A program made the position numbers and the translations under genes. Below are positions 33,446 through 42,072 of a stretch of 64,000 nt of DNA, in pieces (position 1 is the stretch's first letter; each line of letters opens with the position of its first letter). Source of the DNA: Allosaccharopolyspora coralli. Lineage in GTDB: Bacteria > Actinomycetota > Actinomycetes > Mycobacteriales > Pseudonocardiaceae. The notes below the pieces were generated by a model. The model did no database searches, was not told the DNA's origin, and saw only the letters and a program-made list of their open reading frames with translations. The DNA is taken from positions 744,001-808,000 of the forward strand of contig NZ_CP045929.1 in assembly GCF_009664835.1 (NCBI RefSeq). Reading direction: 5' to 3'.

Positions 33446-33733
33446 TCAGGAGTCGTCGCGCTGGTCCGAGGTGGGCGCGGGATCCCAGAGCACCACGGCC
33501 GCACCGGATCGGGAACGCAATTCGTCGACTTGTTCCGGTCGCACCCCGATGCAGGACTGGCGGCGCCCGCAGCACTCGGCGAGCTTGTCCCGAGAGGTGA
33601 ACGCCAGCAGTGCGAGGTCGCCGTTTCCCGTCTCGCGAAGTTCGAGTGTCGCCTCGCTGTCCCCGCTGCCCACCGGCCGGGAGGGAACGTAGGCGACGTT
33701 CGGCGCGGTCGCTCCGGTGGCGTTGTCCTGCAC
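33446..33733 (-). CDS. small SseB/SAV_915-like protein
   Basis: 95 residues from GTG 33733, chosen because GAGGAGG lies 7 bp upstream; the frame continues upstream without a ribosome binding site. TLELRETGNGDLALLAFTSRDKLAECCGRRQSCIGV and the hydrophobic end SGAAVVLWDPAP resemble the SseB-like domain of small actinobacterial proteins. The function is unknown. It is transcribed towards the far promoter of the hydantoin-type operon. 33072-33445 contains no other supported gene. Confidence 0.65.
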   Translation of the reverse strand: MQDNATGATAPNVAYVPSRPVGSGDSEATLELRETGNGDLALLAFTSRDKLAECCGRRQSCIGVRPEQVDELRSRSGAAVVLWDPAPTSDQRDDS

Positions 33734-34172
33734 GGCGAGCCTCCTCGTATCGGCGACGGCCGCGACGGTACCTGTCCTTGGTGTGTGGCGTCCGGAATCT
33801 GCTATCCGGGTGCCGATGTCACATTCGTCCTCGCGGAGATCACCACGCGGTTCATGCAACGTGGAGAACTGCCCGATCCCGGGAGCGCGCTGCGGTGCAG
33901 TAGTCACCGCTTCACGAACAACTGATCATTCCTGACAGGAATCTCCATGCACAAAGGAGCGCTCGTTCGCGGCCATAGCAACGATACGGTCACGAGTGGA
34001 TTGCAAGTAGGCGACCGATGGGAGCCGTTCGAGCCTGATTGTTGATTTCAGCCGGGCAAACTTCCCAGGGTCACGACTCCTGCGAACATTGTTCATGTTT
34101 TAGGTGGTGCCCTGGCCGAGTAAGACCCACCGGGTTTGTAGCTCGTTTCGGCATGTCGTCACAATCGCGGGC
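33734..34172. other. gene-free intergenic region
   Basis: About 440 bp, locally lower in GC than its surroundings from 33920 to 34170. No domain-bearing frame or named RNA was recognised. It includes the upstream regions of two divergent genes. Confidence 0.4.
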
Positions 34173-34532
34173 ATGAGTTATCACCACGGTCCGAACGACT
34201 ACCCTCCGCAGAACCCTGGTCACTACTCGTCGCAGGGACCACCGCCGAGTGACCGGCGGGGCGGGGGCGACATTCTCGCGAACGTGATCCGAGTAGTCAC
34301 CGGCCTGATCGTCACAGTGTTCGTGTTGCACATCCTGTTCGTGGTCCTCGACGCCAATCAAGGCAATGAATTCGTCTCGTTCATCTACAGCCTCGCGCAG
34401 GTTTTGGTTCTCGGCCTGGGGGACGTATTCACTCCCGATGATGCCGTGCTCGGCGTGGTGCTGAACTACGGCTTGGCCGCATTGATCTATCTCGTCATCG
34501 GACGCCTGATCACCAAAGCGATCCAGCGCTGA
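34173..34532 (+). CDS. small membrane protein of unknown function
   Basis: 119 residues from ATG 34173 (MSYHHGPNDYPPQNPGHYSS). A Pro/Tyr/Gly-rich hydrophilic N-terminus of ~42 residues precedes two or three membrane segments (~47-68, ~78-95, ~96-115). They include VTGLIVTVFVLHILFVVLDA and GVVLNYGLAALIYLVIGRLI. The topology recalls YGGT-like or small actinobacterial membrane proteins, but I do not recognise the family with confidence. It stands alone, convergent with the kinase gene. Confidence 0.65.
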   Translation: MSYHHGPNDYPPQNPGHYSSQGPPPSDRRGGGDILANVIRVVTGLIVTVFVLHILFVVLDANQGNEFVSFIYSLAQVLVLGLGDVFTPDDAVLGVVLNYGLAALIYLVIGRLITKAIQR

Positions 34533-34784
34533 TCAGCCACACCGGAAGGTCTGGCGCTGGTGATCACAGATCTCGTGCGCGCCAGGCTCGACCGTGCTCA
34601 CGGCATGAGGCCTGAGAAGTGGACCCGGCAGCCTTCCGGACAGTGGTGGGCTGGCCGGGTTTCGCGCTTCTGTGGGCGGCCGTGCTGCGTTCCTCGGCGA
34701 GCACCAGATCGACCTGGCTCGGCACACCGGATCCCGTCTCGCGTTTGATCAGTCTGGGACGCCCGGGCCTGCTGTGCGCCGGTG

Positions 34785-35702
34785 TCACGCGGCCAGGGCG
34801 TCGTCGACCTCGGCGGTGGTCGGCGGGTTCGCGCCTGCGCGGGCGCAGGTGATGGCCGCGACGGTGGTGGCTCGGCGCATGATCTGTTCGGTCGCCGCTT
34901 CGTCGGCGAGTGCGTCGAGGGACCGCGGGCCCACCCCTGCCCGCAGCGCCCCGTCGAGCAGGCCGGCCATGAACGCGTCCCCGGCCCCGACCGAGTCGAC
35001 CATCTCGATCTGCGGCGGCGCGAGCGTGCCGGTGTGGTGGTCCGTCGCCCAGAAAACTCCGTCGCCGCCGTGGGTGACGGCGACCAAGGCGGCCTCGGCG
35101 AACATCTGCGGCAGCGCCTCCGGTGGGGTGCCCGGGAACAGGAACTCCAGGTCCTCTTCGCTGCACTTGACGATGTGTGCGTGCGCGGCAGTTCGCAGCA
35201 CGTGCTCTCGCACCGAATCACGGTCCGGCGTGATCGTCGGGCGCACGTTCGGGTCGTAGCTGATGAGGACGTTGCCGGCGCGGGCCGCGTCGCGCACCAT
35301 GCTCTGCACCGTCTCCGCCCCCGGTGCGAGCACCGCTGCCAGCGACCCCACGTGCAGCAGGCCCGTCCCGCCCGGCACCCGCAGGTCCGCCACGTCCCAG
35401 TCGAGGTCGAACTCGTAGGTGGCGCTACCCCGCTCGTCGAGCCGGGCCAGTGCGGTGCTCGTGCGCGGGGCCACCGACGACCGCACGTCGACACCGTTGT
35501 CGCGCAGGTGGCGCGCGACCAGCTCGCCCCGCTCGTCCTCGCCGAGACGGGTGAGCAACGTGGGGGCGTGATCCAGCCGGGACAAGCCGACGGAGACGTT
35601 CGCAGGCGAACCACCCGGATGCTCGACCGGCTCCGTGTCGCCGGGACGCAGCACCAGGTCGACCAGGGACTCGCCGACGACGGTGACGGGCGGAGTGCTC
35701 AT
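34785..35702 (-). CDS. PfkB-family carbohydrate kinase (fructokinase-like)
   Basis: 305 residues from ATG 35702. The PfkB N-terminal motif is VTVVGESLVDLVLRPGDTEPVEHPGGSPANVSVGLSRL. The C-terminal active-site motif is MVDSVGAGDAFMAGLLDG with the catalytic Asp. It phosphorylates a sugar, probably fructose, given the AGE-type isomerase encoded just upstream. The start overlaps the epimerase stop by 4 bp (ATGA), so expression is coupled. Confidence 0.9.
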   Translation of the reverse strand: MSTPPVTVVGESLVDLVLRPGDTEPVEHPGGSPANVSVGLSRLDHAPTLLTRLGEDERGELVARHLRDNGVDVRSSVAPRTSTALARLDERGSATYEFDLDWDVADLRVPGGTGLLHVGSLAAVLAPGAETVQSMVRDAARAGNVLISYDPNVRPTITPDRDSVREHVLRTAAHAHIVKCSEEDLEFLFPGTPPEALPQMFAEAALVAVTHGGDGVFWATDHHTGTLAPPQIEMVDSVGAGDAFMAGLLDGALRAGVGPRSLDALADEAATEQIMRRATTVAAITCARAGANPPTTAEVDDALAA

Positions 35703-36916
35703 GCCACACCGCCTCGCCGGGCCAACGCCGTGGCCGCGGCCGGTGCCAGCGGCAGGTCGGGGAACACGACGGCCTGATAGGCGTGGTACACGTCCGGTTT
35801 GCCTGGCCACACCGTGGTGGAAACACCCAGGTCCGAACCGAGCTCGTGGTGCCAGCTCCCTCCGGCTGTGTCGACGAAGTGATCCGCCAGGAACCGCCAC
35901 CACTGCTCGGCGAGCTCAGCCGCCTCCTCGTGTTCGGCGGCGCGGTACAGGGCGTCCGCGGCGAGGACCGCCTCGGCTTGCACCCAGTGCATCCGCTCGG
36001 CGACGACCACGGCGTCCTCCCAGTCCAGCGTGTAGACGAAGCCGGGTGCGCCGTCGGCGGCCCAGCCGACTCGGACCGACTCGTCGAACAGCGTCGTCGC
36101 CGCGTCCAGCAGCCAGGCCGGTCCGCCCCGTTCGTGGAGCCCCACGAGCAGGCGGGACCACTCCAGCCAGTGCCCGACCGTCGTGCCGTACGGGCGGAAC
36201 TTGTCCGCAGGCTGCTTGGCGTTGTACTCCAGCAGCGGTGACCAGTCCGCGCTGAAGTGCTCCGGCATCCGCCAGCCGTGGTCGCGGGTGAAGCCGCCCA
36301 CGATCCGCTCGGCGATGCTCATCGCCCGCTGCCGCCACAGCGGCTCACCGGTGGCGTCGGAGCAGGCCGTGAACGCCTCGACCGCGTGCATGTTGCTGTT
36401 CGCGCCCCGGTAGTCCTCGCACAGTGTCCACTCCCGCGAGAACGACTCGACACCGAGACCGTGGGACTCGTCCCAGAAGTGGCGTTCGATCACGCGCTGT
36501 GCCCGGTGCAGCAGGTCCTCGGCGCCGCTGAGTCGTGCCGCGTACGCGGTGGAGGCCGCGAGCAGCACGAAGCAGTGGCCGTAGAACGTCTTGGACACCT
36601 CCAGCGCGGTGCCGTCCGAGTCGATGCTCTCCACCCAGCCGCCATTCGCCGGGTCGTGGAACAGGCCGATCAACGCGCGGACCCCGTGCGCTGCGTGGTC
36701 GCGCGCACCGGGGTGGCCTGCCAGTGCGGCGAGGCCGAAGACGTGCGTCATCCGGGCCGTGATCCACAGCTCGCGCCGCGTGGAGTCCGGCGTGCCCTGG
36801 GAATCGAGGTATCCGAAGCCGCCGTCGGGCAGGACGGAGCGCGAGGCGAACTCGAGCAGGCGTTGTGCCTCCGCCTGCCGCCATGCGGCGCCGCCGGGCT
36901 GGTGTGGATCACGCAT
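35699..36916 (-). CDS. AGE-family epimerase/isomerase (mannose isomerase-like)
   Basis: 405 residues from ATG 36916. The alpha/alpha-barrel of N-acylglucosamine 2-epimerases is marked by RMTHVFGLAALAG, FYGHCFVLLAASTAYAA, CEDYRGANSNMHAVEAFTA, GHWLEWSRLLVGL and HELGSDLG, with His residues expected in catalysis. YihS-like and mannose isomerase members interconvert mannose and fructose. The coupled fructokinase makes a short mannose-to-fructose-6-phosphate route plausible. No sugar transporter is adjacent. Confidence 0.87.
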   Translation of the reverse strand: MRDPHQPGGAAWRQAEAQRLLEFASRSVLPDGGFGYLDSQGTPDSTRRELWITARMTHVFGLAALAGHPGARDHAAHGVRALIGLFHDPANGGWVESIDSDGTALEVSKTFYGHCFVLLAASTAYAARLSGAEDLLHRAQRVIERHFWDESHGLGVESFSREWTLCEDYRGANSNMHAVEAFTACSDATGEPLWRQRAMSIAERIVGGFTRDHGWRMPEHFSADWSPLLEYNAKQPADKFRPYGTTVGHWLEWSRLLVGLHERGGPAWLLDAATTLFDESVRVGWAADGAPGFVYTLDWEDAVVVAERMHWVQAEAVLAADALYRAAEHEEAAELAEQWWRFLADHFVDTAGGSWHHELGSDLGVSTTVWPGKPDVYHAYQAVVFPDLPLAPAAATALARRGGVA

Positions 36917-37152
36917 GAGTGTCACTCCGAAGGGACGTAATCGATGCAGGGTGCATGCTCTCCCATCGGTGGCCCGTGCGGTCTCCCGGGGCGGGCGCAA
37001 CCGCTGTGAGCAGTCACCCCGCGACCCGCGCTGGGTTCGCGGCCGAGCACGTGGCACCCTGGTGAGGCTGGACCCTGCATCCTGCGGCCGGGGGACGGCT
37101 GTCGACGGTGCGGCTCGACGATTCGCGCCGAGCAAAGACCAGGAGTGGGTTC

Positions 37153-38244
37153 GTGTTCGATTTCATCCTCTACCCGGTGTCGGCCATCCTGTGGTTCTGG
37201 CACCAGGTTTTCGGCGCGGTACTCGGGCCCGACAACGGGTTCGCCTGGGTGCTGTCCGTCTTCTTCCTCGTGTTCTCGCTGCGCGTGGTGCTGCTCAAAC
37301 CCGCCATCAGCCAGATCCGCTCCGGCCGGAAGATGCAGAAGTTCGCGCCGCACATCCAGAAGCTGCGGGAGAAGTACAAGAACGACCGGCAGCGCATGGC
37401 GCAGGAGATGCAGAAGCTGCAGTCCGAGCACGGGGTCAACCCGCTCGGCGGCTGCCTGCCGGTGCTGCTGCAGGTGCCGGTGTTCCTGAGCCTGTTCTGG
37501 GTGCTGCGCGGATTCACCCCGCAGGCGCAGAGCAACTACATCTTCGACAGCGGAGGCGTGCAGTCGTTCCTGCAGGCCGACCTGTTCGGCGCGAAGCTCG
37601 GTAACTGGATCACTCAGCCGGAGGCCGAGCTCGCCGCGTTCGACACCTCGCGGACGACCATGATGGCCGTCGGCATCCCGCTGATGATCGTGGCCTCGTT
37701 GGCCACCTACTTCAGCATGCGCATGTCGCAGAAGCGCCAGACCGATGCGTCGATGTCGAACCCGCAGACGCAGATGATGGCGAAGTTCATGCTCTACATC
37801 GCGCCGGTGGGCACCCTGATCTCCGGGTGGTTCCTGCCGATGGCGATCGTGCTGTACTTCATGGCGAACAACATCTGGACGCTCGGCCAGACGCACTTCC
37901 TCACCAACAAGATCGACCGCGAGCAGGAGCGCGAGCGGGAGAAGGAGATCGCGGAGAAGAAGGAAGTGCAGCGTCCGAAGCCGGGCCAGAAGCCCGCGCA
38001 GACGCAGAACGGCGGCGGCACCGCCGTCAAGGTCGACTCCGACGGCGACGAGTCGGACTCGGACGAGACCCCGCAGGAGAAGTCGGGTGGCGGCAGCGGC
38101 AAGAGCAGCGGAGGCGGCAAGGCCGGAGGCGGCGGCTCGTCCCGACCACCCAAGGGCGGCGGAGGCGGCAACAAGAATCCGCAGAAGAACAGGCCGGGCA
38201 AACAGGCGGCCTCGGCGAAGAAGAGCAACAAGAAGCGCCGCTGA
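37153..38244 (+). CDS. yidC: YidC/Oxa1-family membrane protein insertase
   Basis: 363 residues from GTG 37153 (AGGAG 8 bp upstream). About five membrane segments are present. Family landmarks include WVLSVFFLVFSLRVVLLKPAISQIRS, the cytoplasmic hairpin MQKFAPHIQKLREKYKNDRQ, GGCLPVLLQVPVFLSLFWVLRG and WFLPMAIVLYFMANNIWTLGQ. The C-terminal ~100 residues are a Lys/Gly/Ser-rich cytoplasmic tail for ribosome contact. It is not in the usual rnpA-yidC-jag cluster near oriC, so it may be a second paralogue. A terminator lies at 38402. Confidence 0.9.
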   Translation: MFDFILYPVSAILWFWHQVFGAVLGPDNGFAWVLSVFFLVFSLRVVLLKPAISQIRSGRKMQKFAPHIQKLREKYKNDRQRMAQEMQKLQSEHGVNPLGGCLPVLLQVPVFLSLFWVLRGFTPQAQSNYIFDSGGVQSFLQADLFGAKLGNWITQPEAELAAFDTSRTTMMAVGIPLMIVASLATYFSMRMSQKRQTDASMSNPQTQMMAKFMLYIAPVGTLISGWFLPMAIVLYFMANNIWTLGQTHFLTNKIDREQEREREKEIAEKKEVQRPKPGQKPAQTQNGGGTAVKVDSDGDESDSDETPQEKSGGGSGKSSGGGKAGGGGSSRPPKGGGGGNKNPQKNRPGKQAASAKKSNKKRR

Positions 38245-38401
38245 CTCGGCATACCGAGAGGCGTTCCGGCCCCGTCTCCGGCCCGTGGTGTGACGGACGT
38301 AACGATGAGGGGCGGGTCTCGTTGAGTTCCGCAGGGAGTGTGGTGACTCCCCGTACCCCAGCGGTACTTGGACTCCGGCCGCTGCTTCCGGGGAACAGCG
38401 A

Positions 38402-38440
38402 AAGGCCCGGTGGTCGCCCCCGACCACCGGGCCTTCTTGC
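38402..38440 (+). terminator. intrinsic terminator downstream of yidC
   Basis: A 15-bp perfect stem (AAGGCCCGGTGGTCG / CGACCACCGGGCCTT) with loop CCCC, followed by CTTGCTT. Confidence 0.85.
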
Positions 38441-38462
38441 TTCTGGAGGGCGTGCGGGCTGG

Positions 38463-38600
38463 TTTGCTCGGTGAGTGGGGTGGCGGAACCTCAGCGCCCT
38501 CCTCGCGGGGACAGCGTCGACGTGATGTCGGTACCTACCTGATGTCGACGATCCCGCAGCCAGTCGCGAGGTGAGGTGCCGCCACGGAACCACCCACGCA
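38463..38600. repeat. GGCGGAACCTCAGCGCCCTCC repeat, variant copy, with GCCACGGAACCACC tail
   Basis: Starts GTGGCGGAACCTCAGCGCCCTCCTCGCGGGG as in the 47424 copy, then diverges and ends GAGGTGAGGTGCCGCCACGGAACCACC. The tail also occurs near 47660 (reverse) and 50675. The region between yidC and the sortase contains no gene. Confidence 0.7.
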
Positions 38601-38619
38601 GCCCAACCCTCACACCCGC

Positions 38620-39267
38620 TTACACCGGCGTGGCGATGACGATTCGGTTGTCGGTGTAGCCCTCGTCGCCGCCGACGAACCTGCCGCCGCAGGTGACGAG
38701 CACCAGCCGGTGCTCACCGCCCTGGCTGAACAGCTCCGCCGCCTGCGCGGGCAGCTCCTCCTTGGTGACGGTCACGATCTCGGACACCCGGTACGTGAAG
38801 TCCGTGCCCTGTTCGTCGCGCACCGAGACCGTGCCGCCGGGCGCCGCGTCCCAGAGCTCGTCGAAGGGGCCGATCTCGCCCTTCCAGTTCACATGCCCCG
38901 CCAGGACCGTCGCGCCCTCGGGCGCGTCCAGTCCCGCCCCCCACCACGTCGCCTGGCCGACGCCGTCCGGGACGGGCAGCGTGCCGGTGGGCTCGAGTTC
39001 CTTGCGGACGAGTGTGGCCGTGCCGCCCTGAGGAAGCTGCACGGTCCCCGGCGGCTGACCTGCGGGTTCGAACACCGGCTGCACCGGTGCTCCGCTGTCG
39101 GTCGTCGCGGGCAGAGGGGCCGGGGGCTGCTGAGCAGTCGGTTCACCGCCGCCGGACACTGCGATTCCGGCGACGAGCGCGACCGCCCCTGCGAGCCCGA
39201 CCGCACCCGCGAGGACCGCGGCGAGCCGACCACGACGCCGCGGGCGTTCCGTGTTCCGCTCCGTCAC
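38620..39267 (-). CDS. class F-type sortase
   Basis: 215 residues. An N-terminal membrane anchor (~14-37) and a Pro-rich spacer precede the sortase barrel. The catalytic set is present: His in VLAGHVNW, Cys in HRLVLVTCGG and Arg in YTDNRIVIA. The domain lies extracellularly and would transfer a surface protein to a cell-wall or other amine. It overlaps the upstream surface-protein gene by 4 bp, which strongly suggests that protein is its substrate. Class F is the usual actinobacterial type with this motif spacing. Confidence 0.88.
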   Translation of the reverse strand: MTERNTERPRRRGRLAAVLAGAVGLAGAVALVAGIAVSGGGEPTAQQPPAPLPATTDSGAPVQPVFEPAGQPPGTVQLPQGGTATLVRKELEPTGTLPVPDGVGQATWWGAGLDAPEGATVLAGHVNWKGEIGPFDELWDAAPGGTVSVRDEQGTDFTYRVSEIVTVTKEELPAQAAELFSQGGEHRLVLVTCGGRFVGGDEGYTDNRIVIATPV

Positions 39268-40727
39268 TGTCGACGGCCCGCCGAGACCAGCTCGCGCCGG
39301 TAGGCGAGTCCTCCGCCCACGGCCGCTCCGGCCAGCGCGAGCGCACCGAGACCGATCAGAGCTCCCGAGAGGGTTTCGTCGCCGCTCGCGCGGACGTCGA
39401 CGACCTCGCCGTTCGGCGCGACCGGGTCACCGGCGGGGATGTGCACCGGGACGGTCGGAGTGTTCGCCTTGTTCGTCAGTGCCAGTTCCAGCGTCCTCCC
39501 GGCTTCGACGGTGCCGGTCGCGGACGGAGCGGCGGCCGGGTCGAACGCTTCCTCGTATCCCGTGGCCGGGCTGACCTCGGTGACACTGATCTGCTGGGGC
39601 GCCGCGAGTCCCGGGACGGCGACCGTGCCGTCGTCGGTGGTGGTCACGACGGCGGGCTCACCGTTCTCGCCGACGAACTCGGTGCCGTCGGCGAGCATGG
39701 CAGGGGTGCCGTCGGGACCGGTCACGCGGAACGAAGCACCGGCGATACCGGCCTTGCTCTGCTCGTCGGTCTTGACCACGAGCGCCTCACCTTGCGGGGC
39801 GAGGGCCCCCGCTGCCGCCGCCACGGTCAGTGTCTCCTCGCCGCCGGTGGAGACCAGGCGCTGCGTGCCTTCCGGGTCCTGCACGGATCGCTGGACCTTC
39901 GGTTGCGCCGTAGGGGCGACGAGTTCACCGGTGATACTCGGAGCCGGCCCGGTGGGGGTGACTCGCAACCGCAGCGGGCTGCCGTCGTCCGGAGTAGTCA
40001 CGGTGCCGTCCTCGGCGATTCCCTCGACCTCGGCGTCGGTCACGTTCAGACTCACCGGGGCGCCGCTGATGCCTTGACCGTCGGCTCCGACGACCTCGAT
40101 GGTCCACTCGTCCGCCTGGCCGATCGTCTGCGGTTCGGCCGGGGCCGCCATGCTCGCCGTCCACGGACCACGGTTGCGCTCGGCGTCAGCGGCGATCGTG
40201 GCCACGAGCTCGGCCGCCTCCGGGTGCTTCTCGTCGAGCTGGGCCTGGTGGTAACCGATGTCGTAGGCGACTTCGGTCATGTCGCCCGTCTCGGTGTCGC
40301 CCGGCGTCGACGTCGCCGCGTGCAGCAGGTGGGCGACGGCCGCCGCCTCGTCGTCCGAAGTGGTCTCGCCGTGGCGCAGCAGCATGTACGAGACCATCGA
40401 CGCGACGTCCTCCGGCAGCGGGTTGCCCCACTTGTCGGTCAGTTCGCCCGCCGGTTCGTACTCCTCGTCCCGGTCCGGCGACTGCAAGCCGAACTGGACA
40501 CACCAGGCCTGCTCGCCACCGACGACGAACGAACCCAGCCACACGCCGTTCTGCCAGTGCTCGTTCTGGCCGGGCGCGATCGTGTGGCCGTGGCCGAGCT
40601 CCTCGGCGAAGGTCCGGACCGGCTCGTCCGGATCCGAGGCGAAGGCGGCGGGCCCAGCCAGCACAGAGCCCCCGGCGATCACGGCGGCGCCCGTGGCACC
40701 GGTGATCCACTTCCTGAACGTGCGCAT
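39264..40727 (-). CDS. exported thioester-domain-like / prealbumin-fold surface protein
   Basis: 487 residues from ATG 40727. The signal peptide ends at AGPAAFASD. Residues ~35-190 resemble a thioester-type head with a conserved Cys (GEQAWCVQFGLQSP). Two or three Ig/prealbumin-like modules follow (KAGIAGASFRVTGPDGTPA ... ISVTEVSPATGYEEAF, a SpaA-like unit). The tail has VHIPAGDPVAPNGEVV, one hydrophobic segment (GALIGLGALALAGAAVGGGLAY) and a basic end, the layout of a sorting signal. No canonical LPXTG is present. Translationally coupled to the sortase. Confidence 0.78.
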   Translation of the reverse strand: MRTFRKWITGATGAAVIAGGSVLAGPAAFASDPDEPVRTFAEELGHGHTIAPGQNEHWQNGVWLGSFVVGGEQAWCVQFGLQSPDRDEEYEPAGELTDKWGNPLPEDVASMVSYMLLRHGETTSDDEAAAVAHLLHAATSTPGDTETGDMTEVAYDIGYHQAQLDEKHPEAAELVATIAADAERNRGPWTASMAAPAEPQTIGQADEWTIEVVGADGQGISGAPVSLNVTDAEVEGIAEDGTVTTPDDGSPLRLRVTPTGPAPSITGELVAPTAQPKVQRSVQDPEGTQRLVSTGGEETLTVAAAAGALAPQGEALVVKTDEQSKAGIAGASFRVTGPDGTPAMLADGTEFVGENGEPAVVTTTDDGTVAVPGLAAPQQISVTEVSPATGYEEAFDPAAAPSATGTVEAGRTLELALTNKANTPTVPVHIPAGDPVAPNGEVVDVRASGDETLSGALIGLGALALAGAAVGGGLAYRRELVSAGRRQ

Positions 40728-41122
40728 GCGAACTCCACTTCTCGTGGGTGAGATGAGAGACAGGGGTGTCGGCGTGCGCTGCGTCATCGCTCCCAGAAGC
40801 GCACGAACACCCGCGACGATCCTTGAGCGCGCCAGGGGTCGCCACAAGGTCCGTTCGGGCGCGGAAGTGGATCAGTTGTTCGCGGATTTGCCGACTGTGC
40901 ACCCGTACGGACGCACTCTCGATGCCCTGTGCGACGGTGATGGTCACCGTCCGCGGCGAACCCGTGCGGTTGGCCGCGTCGCCGGATCGTGACGTGTGAT
41001 CGAGGTGACCCGTTGCCACCCCCGACCGGGGGAGTAAAGTGTTCTTAAACCCAGCGACGGGAACTAACCGGCGGGTTCGGTCGTTGTCACGGTGACGGCG
41101 CACGTACGCCCAGGAGGATGAG
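40728..41122. promoter_or_regulatory. divergent intergenic region (surface protein / BI-1 gene)
   Basis: About 395 bp without a supported gene. AGGAGG precedes the TTG start at 41123. AT-rich words (AAAGTGTTCTTAAAC near 41036) may include a promoter for the BI-1 gene. Nothing else was recognised. Confidence 0.35.
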
Positions 41123-41929
41123 TTGCGCACTACCAGCAACCCAGCGTTCAAGAACCTGCCGAGCGGCGGTGGGTACGCGAACTTCAACTACGGCCAGGGT
41201 CAGCCCGCCGCGGCCGGCGGCACCTTCGGCCAGGCGCCGTCGGCCCCGGCGCAGACCGGCCGCCCGATGACCATCGACGATGTGGTCACCAAGACCGCGA
41301 TCACGCTGGCCATCGCCGTCGCGACCGGCGTGGCGACCTACGTGGTCGGCGGCGCGAGCTCGGTGATGCTGGCGCTGCCCGCCGCCATCGTCGGCCTGGT
41401 GATCGCGCTCGTGATCGTCTTCCGCAAGAAGGTCAGCCCGGGGCTGGTCATCGCCTACTCGGCGGTCGAGGGCGTGTTCCTCGGCGGCATCAGCTATCTG
41501 TTCGGCGTCCTGGTGGCGGGTAATCCGGCGATCATCGCGCAGGCGGTCGCGGGCACGATCGGTGTGTTCGCCGGGATGCTCGTGGTCTACAAGACCGGCG
41601 CGATCCGGGTCACACCGAAGCTGACCAAGTGGATCATCGGCGCGATCGCCGGTGTCCTGGTCCTCATGCTGGTCAACCTCGTCGCCAGCTTCTTCACCGA
41701 GGGCGGCCTCGGCCTGCGTGACGGTGGTCCGATGGCGATCGCGTTCAGCCTGCTGTGCATCGGCATCGCCGCGTTCAGCTTCCTGCTGGACTTCGACGCC
41801 GCCGACAAGATGATCAAGAGCGGCGCGGACGCGAAGCTCGCCTGGTACGTCGCCTTCGGTCTCATGGTCACCCTGGTCTGGCTGTACCTCGAGATCCTGC
41901 GTCTGCTCTCGTACTTCCAGAACAACTAG
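41123..41929 (+). CDS. Bax inhibitor-1 / YccA family membrane protein
   Basis: 268 residues from TTG 41123, supported by AGGAGG 5 bp upstream. The N-terminal ~50 residues are Gly/Ala/Gln-rich and soluble, starting MRTTSNPAFKNLPSGGGYAN. Seven membrane segments follow. Family elements are AYSAVEGVFLGGISYLF, GMLVVYKTGAIRVTPKL, and FDFDAAD-like LDFDAADKMIKSGADAKLAWYVAFGLMVTLVWLYLEILRLL. BI-1 proteins are pH-sensitive Ca2+ leak channels in characterised cases. The bacterial role is unclear. A terminator follows at 41956. Confidence 0.9.
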   Translation: MRTTSNPAFKNLPSGGGYANFNYGQGQPAAAGGTFGQAPSAPAQTGRPMTIDDVVTKTAITLAIAVATGVATYVVGGASSVMLALPAAIVGLVIALVIVFRKKVSPGLVIAYSAVEGVFLGGISYLFGVLVAGNPAIIAQAVAGTIGVFAGMLVVYKTGAIRVTPKLTKWIIGAIAGVLVLMLVNLVASFFTEGGLGLRDGGPMAIAFSLLCIGIAAFSFLLDFDAADKMIKSGADAKLAWYVAFGLMVTLVWLYLEILRLLSYFQNN

Positions 41930-41955
41930 TTCGGAAGCGACACCCCGACGCGACA

Positions 41956-41990
41956 GGGGCGCCGAGCTCACCCGAGCTCGGCGCCCCTTC
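41956..41990 (+). terminator. intrinsic terminator after the BI-1 gene
   Basis: A 14-bp perfect stem (GGGGCGCCGAGCTC / GAGCTCGGCGCCCC), loop ACCC, then TTCTC. Confidence 0.85.
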
Positions 41991-42007
41991 TCATACTGCA
42001 CACCGAT

Positions 42008-42060
42008 GAAGCGAACGGCACTTTCGCCTCACAAGACGGGGCGAAAGTGCCGTTCGCTTC
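42008..42060. repeat. GAAGCGAACGGCACTTTCGCC hairpin repeat, copy 1
   Basis: A 21-bp perfect stem (42008-42028 with 42040-42060) around an 11-nt loop, between convergent genes. A sister copy lies at 54855. It may act as a bidirectional terminator. Confidence 0.85.
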
Positions 42061-42072
42061 GTGGAATCGGGC

